A stretch of DNA of 62,191 nucleotides, from the NCBI RefSeq assembly GCF_014202335.1, contig NZ_JACHGP010000018.1:1-62191 (forward strand), given 5' to 3'. Positions 51,369 through 60,365 of this stretch are shown piece after piece. This DNA is from Mycobacterium sp. AZCC_0083. GTDB taxonomy: Bacteria > Actinomycetota > Actinomycetes > Mycobacteriales > Mycobacteriaceae. Each line of letters starts with the position of its first letter. Position 1 is the stretch's first letter. Both the position numbers and the translations under genes were made by a program. The notes under the pieces were generated by a model that ran no database searches, was not told the origin of the DNA, and saw only the letters and a list, made by a program, of their open reading frames with translations.

Positions 51369-52524
51369 CGCCGGTCAACGCCTCGCCGATGACCATCTGG
51401 TGCACCTCAGAGGTGCCCTCGTAGGTCAGCACCGACTCCAGGTTGTTGGCGTGCCGGATCACCGGGTACTCGAGCGTGATGCCGTTGGCACCCAACAGAG
51501 TTCGGCACTGCCGGGCGATCTTGATGGCTTCGCGCACGTTGTTGAGCTTGCCGACGCTGACCTGCTCCGGCCGGATCCGGCCCTCGTCCTTGAGCCTGCC
51601 GAGATGCAGTGCCAACAGTTGAGCCTTGCCGAGTTCGACGGCCATGTCGGCGATCTTGGCCTGCGTGATCTGATAGCCGGCCAGCGCCTTGTCGAACACC
51701 ATGCGGGTGCCGACGTAGTCCAGCGTGGTCTCCAGGCAGTCGCGTGCCGCGCCGACGGCACCGAACACGATGCCGAACCGGGCCTCCGACAGGCAGGCCA
51801 GCGGTCCCGACAACCCGCGTGCGCCAGGCAGTTTGGCCTCGTCAGGCAGTCGCACGTCGTCGAGGCTGAACTCCGAAGTGACCGACGCCCGCAGCGACAG
51901 CTTGTGCGTCATCTCGCGGGCACTGAAGCCGGGCGTCGACGTCGGCACCGCGAACCCCAGGATGCCCTCCTCGGCGCGCGCCCACACCACCGCGACGTCG
52001 GCCACCGAGGCGTTGGTGATCCACATCTTCGAGCCGTTGAGCACCCAGTCCGAGCCATCGCGGCGGGCCGTCGTGCGCATGCCGCCGGGATTGGACCCGA
52101 AGTCGGGTTCGGTCAGCCCGAAGCAGCCGATCAGTTCCCCGGCGGCCATCCCCGGCAGCCACTGTTCGCGCTGCTCCTCGCTGCCCCAGTGGTGGATCGC
52201 GAACATCGCCAAGGACCCCTGCACCGAGACGAGGCTGCGCAGCCCGCTGTCGACGGCCTCCAGCTCCTGGCACACCAGGCCGTAGGCCGTGGCGGTCGAG
52301 CCGCTGCAGCCGTACCCGGTGAGGTGCATGCCGAGCAGACCGAGCTTGCCGATCTCGACCGCGAGCTCGCGGACGGGCACTTCACCCGATTCGAACCACT
52401 CTGCGACGAAAGGGCGCAGGCGCTGCTCGCCGAACTGCCGAACCATGGTGCGCAGCTCGATGTCCTCGGTGTTCAGCAGCGAATCGAGGTCGAGGAGGTG
52501 CTCGATCGTGGTGGATGCGGCCAT
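51352..52524 (-). CDS. Acyl-CoA dehydrogenase, glutaryl-CoA dehydrogenase-like
   Basis: This encodes 390 residues. CFGLTEPDFGSNPGGMRTTA near residue 135, WVLNGSKMWITNASVADVAVVWA, the GVGA..CLETTLDYVGTRMVFDKAL part and a C-terminal GANGITLEYPVIRHANNLESVLTYEGTSEVHQMVIG with the catalytic Glu are typical of glutaryl-CoA dehydrogenase-type FadE (FadE7-like). It oxidises acyl-CoA and may decarboxylate glutaryl-CoA; the base and oxyanion residues look present. ATG 52524 is used. It is not in the M. tuberculosis order at this place, so it is an insertion between pra and metB. Confidence 0.9.
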   Translation of the reverse strand: MAASTTIEHLLDLDSLLNTEDIELRTMVRQFGEQRLRPFVAEWFESGEVPVRELAVEIGKLGLLGMHLTGYGCSGSTATAYGLVCQELEAVDSGLRSLVSVQGSLAMFAIHHWGSEEQREQWLPGMAAGELIGCFGLTEPDFGSNPGGMRTTARRDGSDWVLNGSKMWITNASVADVAVVWARAEEGILGFAVPTSTPGFSAREMTHKLSLRASVTSEFSLDDVRLPDEAKLPGARGLSGPLACLSEARFGIVFGAVGAARDCLETTLDYVGTRMVFDKALAGYQITQAKIADMAVELGKAQLLALHLGRLKDEGRIRPEQVSVGKLNNVREAIKIARQCRTLLGANGITLEYPVIRHANNLESVLTYEGTSEVHQMVIGEALTGVSAFR

Positions 52525-52575
52525 GGTCTGGTTTCTACACCAACGGGCACCGGCCGTGGCGAGGCCCGGCACCGT

Positions 52576-52581
52576 TACCCT
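52576..52581 (+). promoter_or_regulatory. -10 box of a likely leaderless metB transcript
   Basis: TACCCT matches TANNNT and lies 7 nt before the GTG at 52589, the spacing of leaderless mycobacterial genes. No ribosome site is present in front of the GTG. Confidence 0.55.
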
Positions 52582-52588
52582 GATCGCC

Positions 52589-53767
52589 GTGAGTGAGCAG
52601 CGCAGCAAATTAGACGCGTTTCGCGCGTACGGACCGGCGACCCGGGCCATCCACGCCGGTTACCGGCCCGATCCCGCGACCGGCGCGGTCAACGCGCCGA
52701 TCTACGCCAGCTCGACGTTCGCCCAGGACGGCGTCGGCGGGCTGCGCGGCGGCTACGAGTACGCCCGCACGGGTAACCCCACCCGAGCGGCGCTCGAGGC
52801 GGCCCTCGCCTCGATCGAGGGCGGCGCGTTCGGCCGTGCCTTCTCCTCGGGCATGGCGGCCACCGACTGTGCGCTGCGGTCCCTGCTGCGGCCCGGCGAT
52901 CACGTCGTCATCCCCGACGACGCCTACGGCGGCACGTTCCGGCTCATCGACAAGGTCTTCACGCAGTGGGGGATCACCCACACGCCCGCGGCGTTGGCCG
53001 ACCTCGATGCCGTCCGCGCGGCGGTGACGCCCAAGACCAAGCTGGTCTGGGTCGAGACGCCCACCAACCCGCTGCTGACCATCGCCGACATCGCGGGAAT
53101 CGCCCAGGTGGCCTCGGCCGCCGGCGCGAAGGTGTTGGTGGACAACACGTTTGCCTCGCCAGCGCTGCAGCAGCCGTTGGCGCTGGGTGCTGATATCGTG
53201 CTGCACTCGACGACGAAGTACATCGGTGGGCACTCCGACGTCGTCGGCGGCGCATTGGTGACCAACGACGAGGAACTCGACGACGCGTTCGCCTTCCTGC
53301 AGAACGGCGCGGGCGGAGTGCCGGGACCGTTCGACGCATATCTGACGATGCGCGGGCTCAAGACCCTCGTCCTTCGCATGCAACGGCACAGCGAGAACGC
53401 CTCCCTGGTCGCCGAATTCCTCGGCGGGCACCCCGCCGTCGAGAGTGTGCTGTACCCGGGGCTGCCCAATCACCCCAACCACGAGGTGGCCAGGCGGCAG
53501 ATGTCGGCCTTCGGCGGCATGGTGTCGGTGCGGCTGCGCGGTGGCCGCGAGGCCGCCCTCCGGCTGTGCGCGCGCACCGAGATCTTCATCCTCGCCGAGT
53601 CGCTCGGTGGCGTGGAGTCGCTGATCGAGCATCCCGGTTCGATGACGCACGCCTCGACGGCGGGCTCGCAGCTCGAGGTGCCCGACGACCTGGTCCGGCT
53701 GTCGGTGGGAATCGAGGAGGCCGGCGACCTGCTTGGCGATCTCGAGCAGGCGCTACGACAGGGCTGA
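52589..53767 (+). CDS. metB: Cystathionine gamma-synthase / lyase-type PLP enzyme MetB
   Basis: This encodes 392 residues. ATRAIHAGYRPDPATGAVNAPIY begins it, YEYARTGNPTRAALEAALA holds the cofactor-phosphate Tyr, HSTTKYIGGHSDVVGG holds the Schiff-base Lys near residue 213, and SLGGVESLIEHPGSMTHAS near 340 is the family end motif. It makes cystathionine from an activated homoserine and cysteine. With cbs upstream it serves transsulfuration. It appears leaderless. It overlaps the convergent GPP34 gene by 15 nt. Confidence 0.94.
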   Translation: MSEQRSKLDAFRAYGPATRAIHAGYRPDPATGAVNAPIYASSTFAQDGVGGLRGGYEYARTGNPTRAALEAALASIEGGAFGRAFSSGMAATDCALRSLLRPGDHVVIPDDAYGGTFRLIDKVFTQWGITHTPAALADLDAVRAAVTPKTKLVWVETPTNPLLTIADIAGIAQVASAAGAKVLVDNTFASPALQQPLALGADIVLHSTTKYIGGHSDVVGGALVTNDEELDDAFAFLQNGAGGVPGPFDAYLTMRGLKTLVLRMQRHSENASLVAEFLGGHPAVESVLYPGLPNHPNHEVARRQMSAFGGMVSVRLRGGREAALRLCARTEIFILAESLGGVESLIEHPGSMTHASTAGSQLEVPDDLVRLSVGIEEAGDLLGDLEQALRQG

Positions 53768-54415
53768 CCGCACCGCCGACGCGGTGACCGCCAGGTTCAT
53801 CTCGGGCATGGCGGTGGGGGACTCGTTCACCCAACTGCCGCTGGCGATTTCGCTGGCCCGGGAGTGAACCCAACGCCAGCCGCGGTCGTTGAGGCTGAAC
53901 AAGGCGCCCAGCCCGTCCGCGGCATGCAACAGCGAGACGATGCCCGCCGTCACAGGGGTCGGCGGCCGACCGTCGAACAACGCCGACAGCAGGTCGGCCC
54001 GTGCCCGCCCGACACGGTCGCGGTTGGTCAGTGGCCACGCATATGGCGTGCGGAATCGCTTGGACGGCAAGGGGACCCGACGTATCTGGCCGAGCCGCTC
54101 CAGGTGCAGAGCCAGCTGCTCCTGGGTGCCCTTGCGCAACTTCGACACCGCCGAGTCGGGCGACAACGGCCGGCGCTGAAGCAGCTGGAAGGCCGGTTCG
54201 ACGACGGGATCACCAGACCCGGCCGCGACAAGCGCCAGCAGAAGCCCCGCCTCCGTGGCGTCACCAGGGACGGCCGGACGGATGCGGCAGGCGTAGGCCA
54301 GATCCAGAAGGACCGCGGCTGCGAGGAGCCGTTCACGACGGTCGCGTTCCAGGGCCGGCTGCGCCGACGCGTTGTCCAGAAGTAGCAGAAAGAGGTCCTC
54401 GGCGATCTGCGCCAT
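53753..54415 (-). CDS. GPP34 (GOLPH3/Vps74) family protein
   Basis: This encodes 220 residues, helical, beginning MAQIAEDLFLLLLDNASAQP, with LLAAAVLLDLAYACRI near residue 30 and GIVSLLHAADGLGALF near 160. The GOLPH3-like family in actinobacteria has no firm function; eukaryotic members bind phosphoinositides at the Golgi. It is on the opposite strand and overlaps metB by 15 nt. I do not assign a role. Confidence 0.82.
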   Translation of the reverse strand: MAQIAEDLFLLLLDNASAQPALERDRRERLLAAAVLLDLAYACRIRPAVPGDATEAGLLLALVAAGSGDPVVEPAFQLLQRRPLSPDSAVSKLRKGTQEQLALHLERLGQIRRVPLPSKRFRTPYAWPLTNRDRVGRARADLLSALFDGRPPTPVTAGIVSLLHAADGLGALFSLNDRGWRWVHSRASEIASGSWVNESPTAMPEMNLAVTASAVRSALS

Positions 54416-54453
54416 GAAACGGACCGTAGATCAGCCGGCGGGGATACCGCGAA

Positions 54454-54942
54454 TCAGGAGTGGTACGGCTCCGCCTTGACCAGCACGACCTTCACGGTGT
54501 TGCCGCTGGGCACGGTGTACTCGCGGGTCTCCTTCTCCTTGGCGCCGATGAGCGCGCTGCCGAGGGGGGAGTTGGGCGAGAAGACCTCGAGCTTGCCGTC
54601 GCTGACGCCCTCCTGGCGGGTGGCGATCAGGAACGTCTCGGTCTCGCCGTCGTCGTACTTCACCGTGACCACGGAGCCGGGTAGTGCGACGCCGGACTGC
54701 GTGGGCGCCTCGCCGACCTTGGCGTTGTTCAGCAGCTCCTGCAGCTGGCGGATGCGGGCCTCCTGCTGGCCCTGCTCGTCACGCGCCGCGTGGTAGCCGC
54801 CGTTCTCGCGGAGGTCGCCCTCTTCGCGTCGGTCGTTGATCTCCGCGGCGATGACCGGTCGGTTGGCGATGAGGCCGTCGAGTTCGGTCTTCAGCCGATC
54901 GTGTGCTTCCTGGGTGAGCCAGGTGACCTGAGTGTCGGTCAT
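54454..54942 (-). CDS. greA: Transcription elongation factor GreA
   Basis: This encodes 162 residues. The N-terminal coiled coil holds WLTQEAHDRLKTELDGL and the tip motif INDRREEGDLRENGGYHAARDEQGQQEARI with the acidic residues that coordinate magnesium in the polymerase pore; VFSPNSPLGSALIGAKE lies in the FKBP-like domain. It stimulates RNA cleavage by backtracked RNA polymerase. ATG 54942 is used. It is 38 bp from the GPP34 gene on the same strand. Confidence 0.95.
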   Translation of the reverse strand: MTDTQVTWLTQEAHDRLKTELDGLIANRPVIAAEINDRREEGDLRENGGYHAARDEQGQQEARIRQLQELLNNAKVGEAPTQSGVALPGSVVTVKYDDGETETFLIATRQEGVSDGKLEVFSPNSPLGSALIGAKEKETREYTVPSGNTVKVVLVKAEPYHS

Positions 54943-55149
54943 GTCGCGCTCCTGTCGTTCGTCTCGCGCTGTTGGCGTAAGAAAGTTCCCCAAATGCCGC
55001 GATCGCAAGCGCATACCCGCGCGTTAAAGCAGCAATACACGGCTCCATCCAGGAACCGTGTATCCGACCATGCTACCACCGCCAGGTCAGCGGATCTTTA
55101 CGTATTAGCTTTTCGATGTTCGTGCGGTGGACGCTCGAACGCCGGTTCG

Positions 55150-55572
55150 TCAGGGCGCCACGAGGTAGGCGGGAACGTCGGTTCCGCAGCCGTAGACGTC
55201 ACCCATCACGGGCCGCTGACTGGTCTTGACGATGGCCGTCACCTGCACCGTTGCGGCCGACGACGGCGGAACCAGCACCTCGCGGCGGCCCGTCTCGCCA
55301 CCATCGATCGACCGGGCCCGCACGATGCACACGACCGCGCGGGAGGGGTCCTTGCGGGTCACCGAGATGGTCACCTCGGCGGTGCCGTCGTCGACCAATC
55401 GGTAGCCGCCCAACTCGCCTTTGACGTCGCCCGTGCCGAGGCGCTGAAAACCGACGACTGCGACCACGACGCCGATGGCGAGAATGATGACGAAGAGGCC
55501 GATTGCCAGCCGGCGACGGGTTCGGCCCGACAGCTTTTGCCGCCCGTAGCGGGCGACCGGACGGTCGATCAT
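55150..55572 (-). CDS. DUF4307 membrane protein (Rv1081c-like)
   Basis: This encodes 140 residues: a basic head (RYGRQKLSGRTRRR), one helix (AIGLFVIILAIGVVVAVVGF) and an exported domain with ITRKDPSRAVVCIVRARS and DVYGCGTDVPAYLVAP holding two Cys. This matches the DUF4307 pattern. ATG 55572 is used. It is divergent from mca by 129 bp. Function is unknown. Confidence 0.85.
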   Translation of the reverse strand: MIDRPVARYGRQKLSGRTRRRLAIGLFVIILAIGVVVAVVGFQRLGTGDVKGELGGYRLVDDGTAEVTISVTRKDPSRAVVCIVRARSIDGGETGRREVLVPPSSAATVQVTAIVKTSQRPVMGDVYGCGTDVPAYLVAP

Positions 55573-55701
55573 GTGCGGTGCGTCGCCCCCTCGGATGGGT
55601 CTGAGTTCGGATCCGTCTGCTCGGACTGGAACTATAGGACTACCCGAGACTGTTGGAACGGTCCGTACGAGTCCCGACGAACCAAGATCAGGTAGGTACG
55701 A

Positions 55702-56568
55702 GTGAGCGAACTGCGCTTGATGGCGGTGCACGCCCACCCGGACGACGAGTCCAGCAAGGGTGCTGCAACCACGGCCAAGTACGCGGCCGAGGGTGCGCGC
55801 GTGATGGTCGTGACGGTCACCGGTGGCGAACGCGGGGACATCCTCAATCCGGCGATGGACTTGCCGGACGTGCACGGCCGGATCCACGAGGTCCGGCGCG
55901 ACGAGATGGCGAGGGCCGCCGAGATCCTCGGTGTCGAGCACAGCTGGCTGGGTTTCGTCGACTCCGGGCTGCCAGAGGGCGACCCGCTGCCGCCCCTGCC
56001 GGACGACTGCTTCGCAGTGGTGCCGCTGGAGGGGCCGACGGAGGCCTTGGTGCGCCTCATCCGCGAGTTCAGGCCGCACGTGCTGACCACCTACGACGAG
56101 AACGGTGGCTACCCGCATCCCGATCACATCCGGACCCACGAAGTGTCCATGGCCGCGTACGAGGCGGCAGGCGACCACGTGTTGTTTCCCGACGCGGGCG
56201 AGCCGTGGAGCGTCTCGAAGCTGTACTACAACCACGGCTTCCTGCGGAAGCGGATGCAGTTGATCCAGGACGAGTTCGCCAAGCACGGCATGCACGGGCC
56301 GTTCGACAAGTGGCTGAAGCACTTCGATCCCGAGCTCGACGTCTTCGCCAGCCGCGTGACCACACGGATCGAAGCCTCGAAGTACTTCGAACAGCGCGAC
56401 GACGCCCTGCGCGCGCATGCCACCCAGATCGATCCGAACGGCGACTTCTTCGCCGCGCCGATCGAGTGGCAGCAGCGGTTGTGGCCCACCGAGGAGTACG
56501 AGCTGGCCCGCTCCCGCGTCCCGGTCAAGCTGCCCGAGGACGACCTGTTCGCCGGGATCGACCCGTGA
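55702..56568 (+). CDS. mca: Mycothiol conjugate amidase Mca
   Basis: This encodes 288 residues. The zinc motif is VHAHPDDESSKGAATTAKY near residue 10, with VTGGERGDILNP, LTTYDENGGYPHPDHIRTHE near 135-155 supplying further ligands. It is the LmbE-type deacetylase fold. It cleaves mycothiol S-conjugates to mercapturic acids during detoxification. GTG 55702 follows AGGTAGG. The TGA overlaps the GTG of the next gene (GTGA). Confidence 0.95.
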   Translation: MSELRLMAVHAHPDDESSKGAATTAKYAAEGARVMVVTVTGGERGDILNPAMDLPDVHGRIHEVRRDEMARAAEILGVEHSWLGFVDSGLPEGDPLPPLPDDCFAVVPLEGPTEALVRLIREFRPHVLTTYDENGGYPHPDHIRTHEVSMAAYEAAGDHVLFPDAGEPWSVSKLYYNHGFLRKRMQLIQDEFAKHGMHGPFDKWLKHFDPELDVFASRVTTRIEASKYFEQRDDALRAHATQIDPNGDFFAAPIEWQQRLWPTEEYELARSRVPVKLPEDDLFAGIDP

Positions 56569-56852
56569 CCCAATCGCTGGTGCTGATCGCGGGTCTACTG
56601 GCCGATGAGGTCCCCCGCGACACCGGGCCCGACTTCGGCAAGGCCAGCCCGTTCGGCCTCGTCATCGTGGTGATCCTGCTGATCGGCACGTTCCTTCTGG
56701 TGTGGTCGATGAACCGACACCTCAAGAAGCTGCCGGAGTCGTTCGACCGCGATCACCCCGAGCCCGACCAGGCCGTCGATGACGGCACGGTCGACTTGCC
56801 CGGCAGCGCGGCGACCGACGACGGAACCCCGCGGCGTGAGCCAGGGAGCTAA
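56565..56852 (+). CDS. Small membrane protein (Rv1083-like)
   Basis: This encodes 95 residues with one helix (GLVIVVILLIGTFLLVWSM) between a short exported head and a polar acidic tail (DHPEPDQAVDDGTVDLPGSAATDDGT). GTGA overlap with mca shows translational coupling. It overlaps the next gene by 17 nt. Position fits Rv1083. Function is unknown. Confidence 0.8.
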   Translation: MTQSLVLIAGLLADEVPRDTGPDFGKASPFGLVIVVILLIGTFLLVWSMNRHLKKLPESFDRDHPEPDQAVDDGTVDLPGSAATDDGTPRREPGS

Positions 56853-58830
56853 CGCCCTCGGGGCGGCCACCAGCCCGTACCTGCGCCAGCACGCCGACAA
56901 CCCGGTGCACTGGGTGGAGTGGTCGGCGGAGGCGCTGGCCTCTGCGGCGTCCCGTGACGTGCCGATCCTGTTGTCGATCGGGTACGCGGCGTGCCATTGG
57001 TGTCACGTGATGGCGCACGAATCCTTCGAGGACGACGAGGTCGCCGCGGCCATGAACGCGGGATTCGTGTGCATCAAGGTGGACCGTGAGGAGCGGCCCG
57101 ACCTCGACGCGGTGTACATGAACGCGACGGTCGCGCTGACCGGCCAGGGTGGCTGGCCGATGACCTGCTTCCTCACTCCCGACGGCCGGCCGTTCTTCTG
57201 CGGCACGTACTACCCGAAGGCGGGGTTCCTGCAGCTGCTCGCCGCGGTGTCGGAAACCTGGCAAGTACGACGCGACGAGGTGGAGCAGGCGTCCGACCAG
57301 ATCGCGGGGGAGCTGCGGTCGATGGCCTCCGGGCTGCCCGGCGGCGGCCCTGCGCTGGCGCCCGAACTGTGCGACCACGCCGTGGCGGGCGTGCTGGCCG
57401 ACGAGGACGTGGTCCGTGGCGGGTTCGGCCGCGCACCGAAGTTCCCGCCGTCGGCGCTGCTGGAGGCGTTGTTGCGCAGCTGGGAGCGAACCGGGGCGTC
57501 GTTGGATGCGGTGGAGCGGACCTGCACCGCGATGGCGCGTGGCGGCATCTACGACCAGCTCGCGGGCGGGTTCGCGCGATACAGCGTCGACCCGTCGTGG
57601 GTGGTGCCGCACTTCGAGAAGATGCTCTACGACAACGCATTGCTGCTGCGGGTGTACGCGCACTGGGCGCGACGCACCGGAAACCCGTTGGCGCGCAAGG
57701 TGGCCGGTGAGACCGCGCGGTTCATCATCGACGATCTCTGTGCGGGCGGCATGTTCACCTCGTCGCTGGACGCCGACACCGCGGGCGTGGAGGGCCTGAC
57801 GTACGTCTGGACCCCTGCGCAGCTGCGCGACGTGCTCGGTGACGACGACGGGCGTTGGGCCGCAACGTTGTTCGCCGTGACCGACGAGGGCACCTTCGAG
57901 CATGGGAGTTCGGTGCTGCAGATGCCGGTCGACCCGTCCGACGTTGAGCGGTTCGCGCGGGTCCGGGCTCAGTTGTCTTCGGCGCGGGCTTCTCGGCCGC
58001 AACCCGGGCGCGACGACAAGGTGGTGACGGCGTGGAACGGTTTCGCGATCACCGCGCTGGCCGAGGCATCGGTGGCCTTGGAGTCACCCGAATTGCTTTC
58101 TGCGGCAACGGCATGTGCGCGGGCGATCGTCTCTCTACATCTGGTCGACGGCCGGCTGCGACGCGCCAGCCTCGGCGGCCGCGTCGGCGATAGCGCCGCC
58201 ATCCTCGAAGACCACGCCGCGTTGGCGACCGCACTGCTGACGCTGTTCCAGGTGACCGGCGATGGGCAGTGGCTCGATACTGCTTTGTCGCTGTTGGACA
58301 TTGCGCTGGATCACTTCACCGATCCCGATCGCGAGGGGCGGTGGTTCGACACCGCCGACGATGCCGAGAAGTTGATGGTGCGCCCGTCTGATCCCGTCGA
58401 CGGCGCGACGCCGTCCGGCGCGGCGTTGATCGCCGAGGCGCTGCAACTGGCCGCGCACCTGGCCCCGGCCCTGCACGCCGATCGGTATGCCGCGGCCGCG
58501 GCGGAGGCACTGTCGGCGGCGACGCCACTCCTGGTCAAGCAGCCGCGTTCGGGAGGTCACTGGTTGGCGGTCGCGGAGGCGGCGGTGCGCGGGCCGATCC
58601 AGATCGCGGTGGCCTGCGACTCCCCCGATTCGGAGCTGTTGGCGGCGGCCAGGGCGTTGGCACCGGGCGGAGCCGTCGTCGTCGGAGGTGCGGTGGACTC
58701 GTCGGAATTGCTGATCGGGCGCAACCGGATCGGCGGGCGCGACGCGGCCTACGTATGCCGCGGCCGGGTGTGCGATCTGCCCGTGACGACCGCCGAGGAA
58801 CTCGCTTCCGCGCTGGGCGCGGCCGTGTAG
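56836..58830 (+). CDS. Thioredoxin-domain/YyaL-type protein (DUF255, Rv1084-like)
   Basis: This encodes 664 residues. The DUF255 thioredoxin-like domain begins ATSPYLRQHADNPVHWVEW and has the CxxC motif ACHWCHVMAHESF near residue 53, then VDREERPDLDAVYM and GGWPMTCFLTPDGRPF. A long helical (alpha/alpha toroid) part follows with VVPHFEKMLYDNALLL. It may be a cytoplasmic disulfide or sugar-related enzyme; the role is not established. GTG 56836 is chosen since the domain follows directly. It overlaps the previous gene by 17 nt. Confidence 0.9.
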   Translation: MSQGANALGAATSPYLRQHADNPVHWVEWSAEALASAASRDVPILLSIGYAACHWCHVMAHESFEDDEVAAAMNAGFVCIKVDREERPDLDAVYMNATVALTGQGGWPMTCFLTPDGRPFFCGTYYPKAGFLQLLAAVSETWQVRRDEVEQASDQIAGELRSMASGLPGGGPALAPELCDHAVAGVLADEDVVRGGFGRAPKFPPSALLEALLRSWERTGASLDAVERTCTAMARGGIYDQLAGGFARYSVDPSWVVPHFEKMLYDNALLLRVYAHWARRTGNPLARKVAGETARFIIDDLCAGGMFTSSLDADTAGVEGLTYVWTPAQLRDVLGDDDGRWAATLFAVTDEGTFEHGSSVLQMPVDPSDVERFARVRAQLSSARASRPQPGRDDKVVTAWNGFAITALAEASVALESPELLSAATACARAIVSLHLVDGRLRRASLGGRVGDSAAILEDHAALATALLTLFQVTGDGQWLDTALSLLDIALDHFTDPDREGRWFDTADDAEKLMVRPSDPVDGATPSGAALIAEALQLAAHLAPALHADRYAAAAAEALSAATPLLVKQPRSGGHWLAVAEAAVRGPIQIAVACDSPDSELLAAARALAPGGAVVVGGAVDSSELLIGRNRIGGRDAAYVCRGRVCDLPVTTAEELASALGAAV

Positions 58831-58833
58831 CGT
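58828..58833 (+). promoter_or_regulatory. -10 box of a likely leaderless SnoaL-like transcript
   Basis: TAGCGT overlaps the TAG stop of the upstream gene and lies 7 nt before ATG 58841. It fits TANNNT and the leaderless spacing. Confidence 0.5.
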
Positions 58834-58840
58834 GCGGCAC

Positions 58841-59215
58841 ATGCCGAGCGCCGAGCTGATTACACAGACCGTCAACCGCTACATAGAGCTGGTCACCAGC
58901 GGCACCGCCGACGACATCGTCGAGCTGTACACCGACGACGCCACGGTCGAGGATCCGGTCGGTGGCGGCGAGACCCACATCGGTCGCCAGGCCATTCTCG
59001 GGTTCTACAAGACGATCGAAAGCGCTGGGCGCGAAGCGGAGTTGCTTGCGCTGCGAGTCGGCGGCCACGAGGCGGCCTTCATGTTCGCGCTGACCGTGAC
59101 CGTGGGCGACGCCAAGATGCGGATCGAGCCCTTGGATGTGATGTCGTTCGACGACGCCGGCAAGATCACCGCGATGAAGGCCTACTGGGGCCCGGAGAAC
59201 GTTACCCAGCTCTGA
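58841..59215 (+). CDS. SnoaL-like / steroid delta-isomerase-like protein
   Basis: This encodes 124 residues of the NTF2 fold with TVNRYIELVTSGTADDIVELY, TVEDPVGGGETHIGRQAIL and FDDAGKITAMKAYWGPENV. The DDATVEDPVG segment is that of ketosteroid-isomerase-like proteins. A Tyr-Asp pair cannot be confirmed. Start ATG 58841; a GTG at 58832 is possible. It closes the conserved block before the type VII cassette. Substrate is unknown. Confidence 0.82.
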   Translation: MPSAELITQTVNRYIELVTSGTADDIVELYTDDATVEDPVGGGETHIGRQAILGFYKTIESAGREAELLALRVGGHEAAFMFALTVTVGDAKMRIEPLDVMSFDDAGKITAMKAYWGPENVTQL

Positions 59216-59503
59216 GGGGTTCTTTAGCCCCGGCCCAGTTCTGAGGTCGGAATTCGTGCATTCGGGCCGGTGGGGGCTCGGGTAGCATTTGCTGCACGAA
59301 CTGTGGAGGGGATGCCGATATGCGCCGCCGTGCCGATCCGTTTGCGGCTTGGTGCTGTTCGCGTGTTTCTGGAGGTGGCAGAGCGGCGTTCGTGCTGCGA
59401 ATTGACGGGTTCGGAGAGCTTTGATGGTCCAGTCGAATACTTTGCTGAAGGCGATGGCGGTCCGCAGTGTTTGCAGTATGGATCTGAGTGATCGGGGGCG
59501 CAG
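59216..59503. other. Intergenic gap before the type VII cassette
   Basis: No supported gene lies here. A 73-codon frame at 59270-59491 has no family character. The gap marks the change from the conserved backbone to the ESX-type genes, and would be a boundary of an inserted segment. Confidence 0.4.
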
Positions 59504-60334
59504 ATGACTGAGTTGAGAGTCGATCCACCAGAGCTGACGTCCGGGGCTACGGGCCTGCAAGAGGCAGCCAACGGCATTCCGGAGCCTCTAGCGCCGTTCA
59601 CGTCGACGGGCACCGACGCGTTGTCGTCCATCCTCAACACCCTCACGCAATCGAAGGAGTCACCGCTTGCCGGAATGCCGGCGACCAAGGCCGACGCGCT
59701 GGCGACCGTCCAAAAGATCCTGCAGGCGGCTGGAATCTACGAGCAGACCGATCAACAGATCGCCGACAGAGTCCGCGCGGCGACCGAGGGCCTCGACCCT
59801 GCCGCGGGCGGAGCCCCCGGCGGCGGGGGCGGCGCACCAGCGGGTGGTGGCGGAGCTCCGGCCGCGGGTGGCGCGAGTCCAGCGGTTGGTGCCGGTACCT
59901 CGGGTGCCGGTGGTGCAGGTGCTGGCGGTGGCGCCGATCAGTTGCAGCAGATGATGAGTATGCCCATGCAGATGGGGCAGCAGGCGGCACAGATGGCGCA
60001 GCAGGTTCCGCAGGCGATCATGCAAGGCGTTCAGGGCGCGGTGCAGCAAGTCAGTCAGCTGGCCGGCGGACTGGGGCAGAAGGGCGACTCCAAGGCCGAC
60101 GGCAAGGAGCAGCAGCCCGTACCGGCAGAAGACGAGAAGAAGGACGACAAGGACAATGGGCGGCACGCTGCGCCCGAGGGTGCCGCAGCCGGGACGAACA
60201 ACGCCGAACGGGCGCCCGAGGGAGCTCCGCCGAAGCATGCCGCGCCGGCTCCGCCGACCGAGGCCCCGCCGGTTCCGCCAACGGGGGCTGCGCCGGGACG
60301 CCCAGCGACCACCGATCCTGGAATTGTGTTGTGA
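59504..60334 (+). CDS. EspC-type (DUF2580) ESX secretion substrate
   Basis: This encodes 276 residues. The N-terminal about 100 residues, MTELRVDPPELTSGATGLQE through IYEQTDQQIADRV, have the helix-turn-helix layout of EspC-type type VII substrates (T7SS_ESX_EspC); the YEQTDQQIA helix resembles the YxxxD/E-type export signal. A Gly/Ala-rich linker follows, then a Met/Gln helix (QLQQMMSMPMQMGQQAA) and a charged Pro/Ala-rich tail. It would pair with a WXG-like partner, perhaps the gene at 61538. It begins a three-gene cassette. Confidence 0.78.
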   Translation: MTELRVDPPELTSGATGLQEAANGIPEPLAPFTSTGTDALSSILNTLTQSKESPLAGMPATKADALATVQKILQAAGIYEQTDQQIADRVRAATEGLDPAAGGAPGGGGGAPAGGGGAPAAGGASPAVGAGTSGAGGAGAGGGADQLQQMMSMPMQMGQQAAQMAQQVPQAIMQGVQGAVQQVSQLAGGLGQKGDSKADGKEQQPVPAEDEKKDDKDNGRHAAPEGAAAGTNNAERAPEGAPPKHAAPAPPTEAPPVPPTGAAPGRPATTDPGIVL

Positions 60335-60365
60335 CCGTGGGTTTTTCTGACACGAAGGTGTGCCG

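Noticed and set aside
59270..59491. A 73-codon plus-strand frame
   Set aside because: No ribosome site, no family features and a composition like non-coding DNA.
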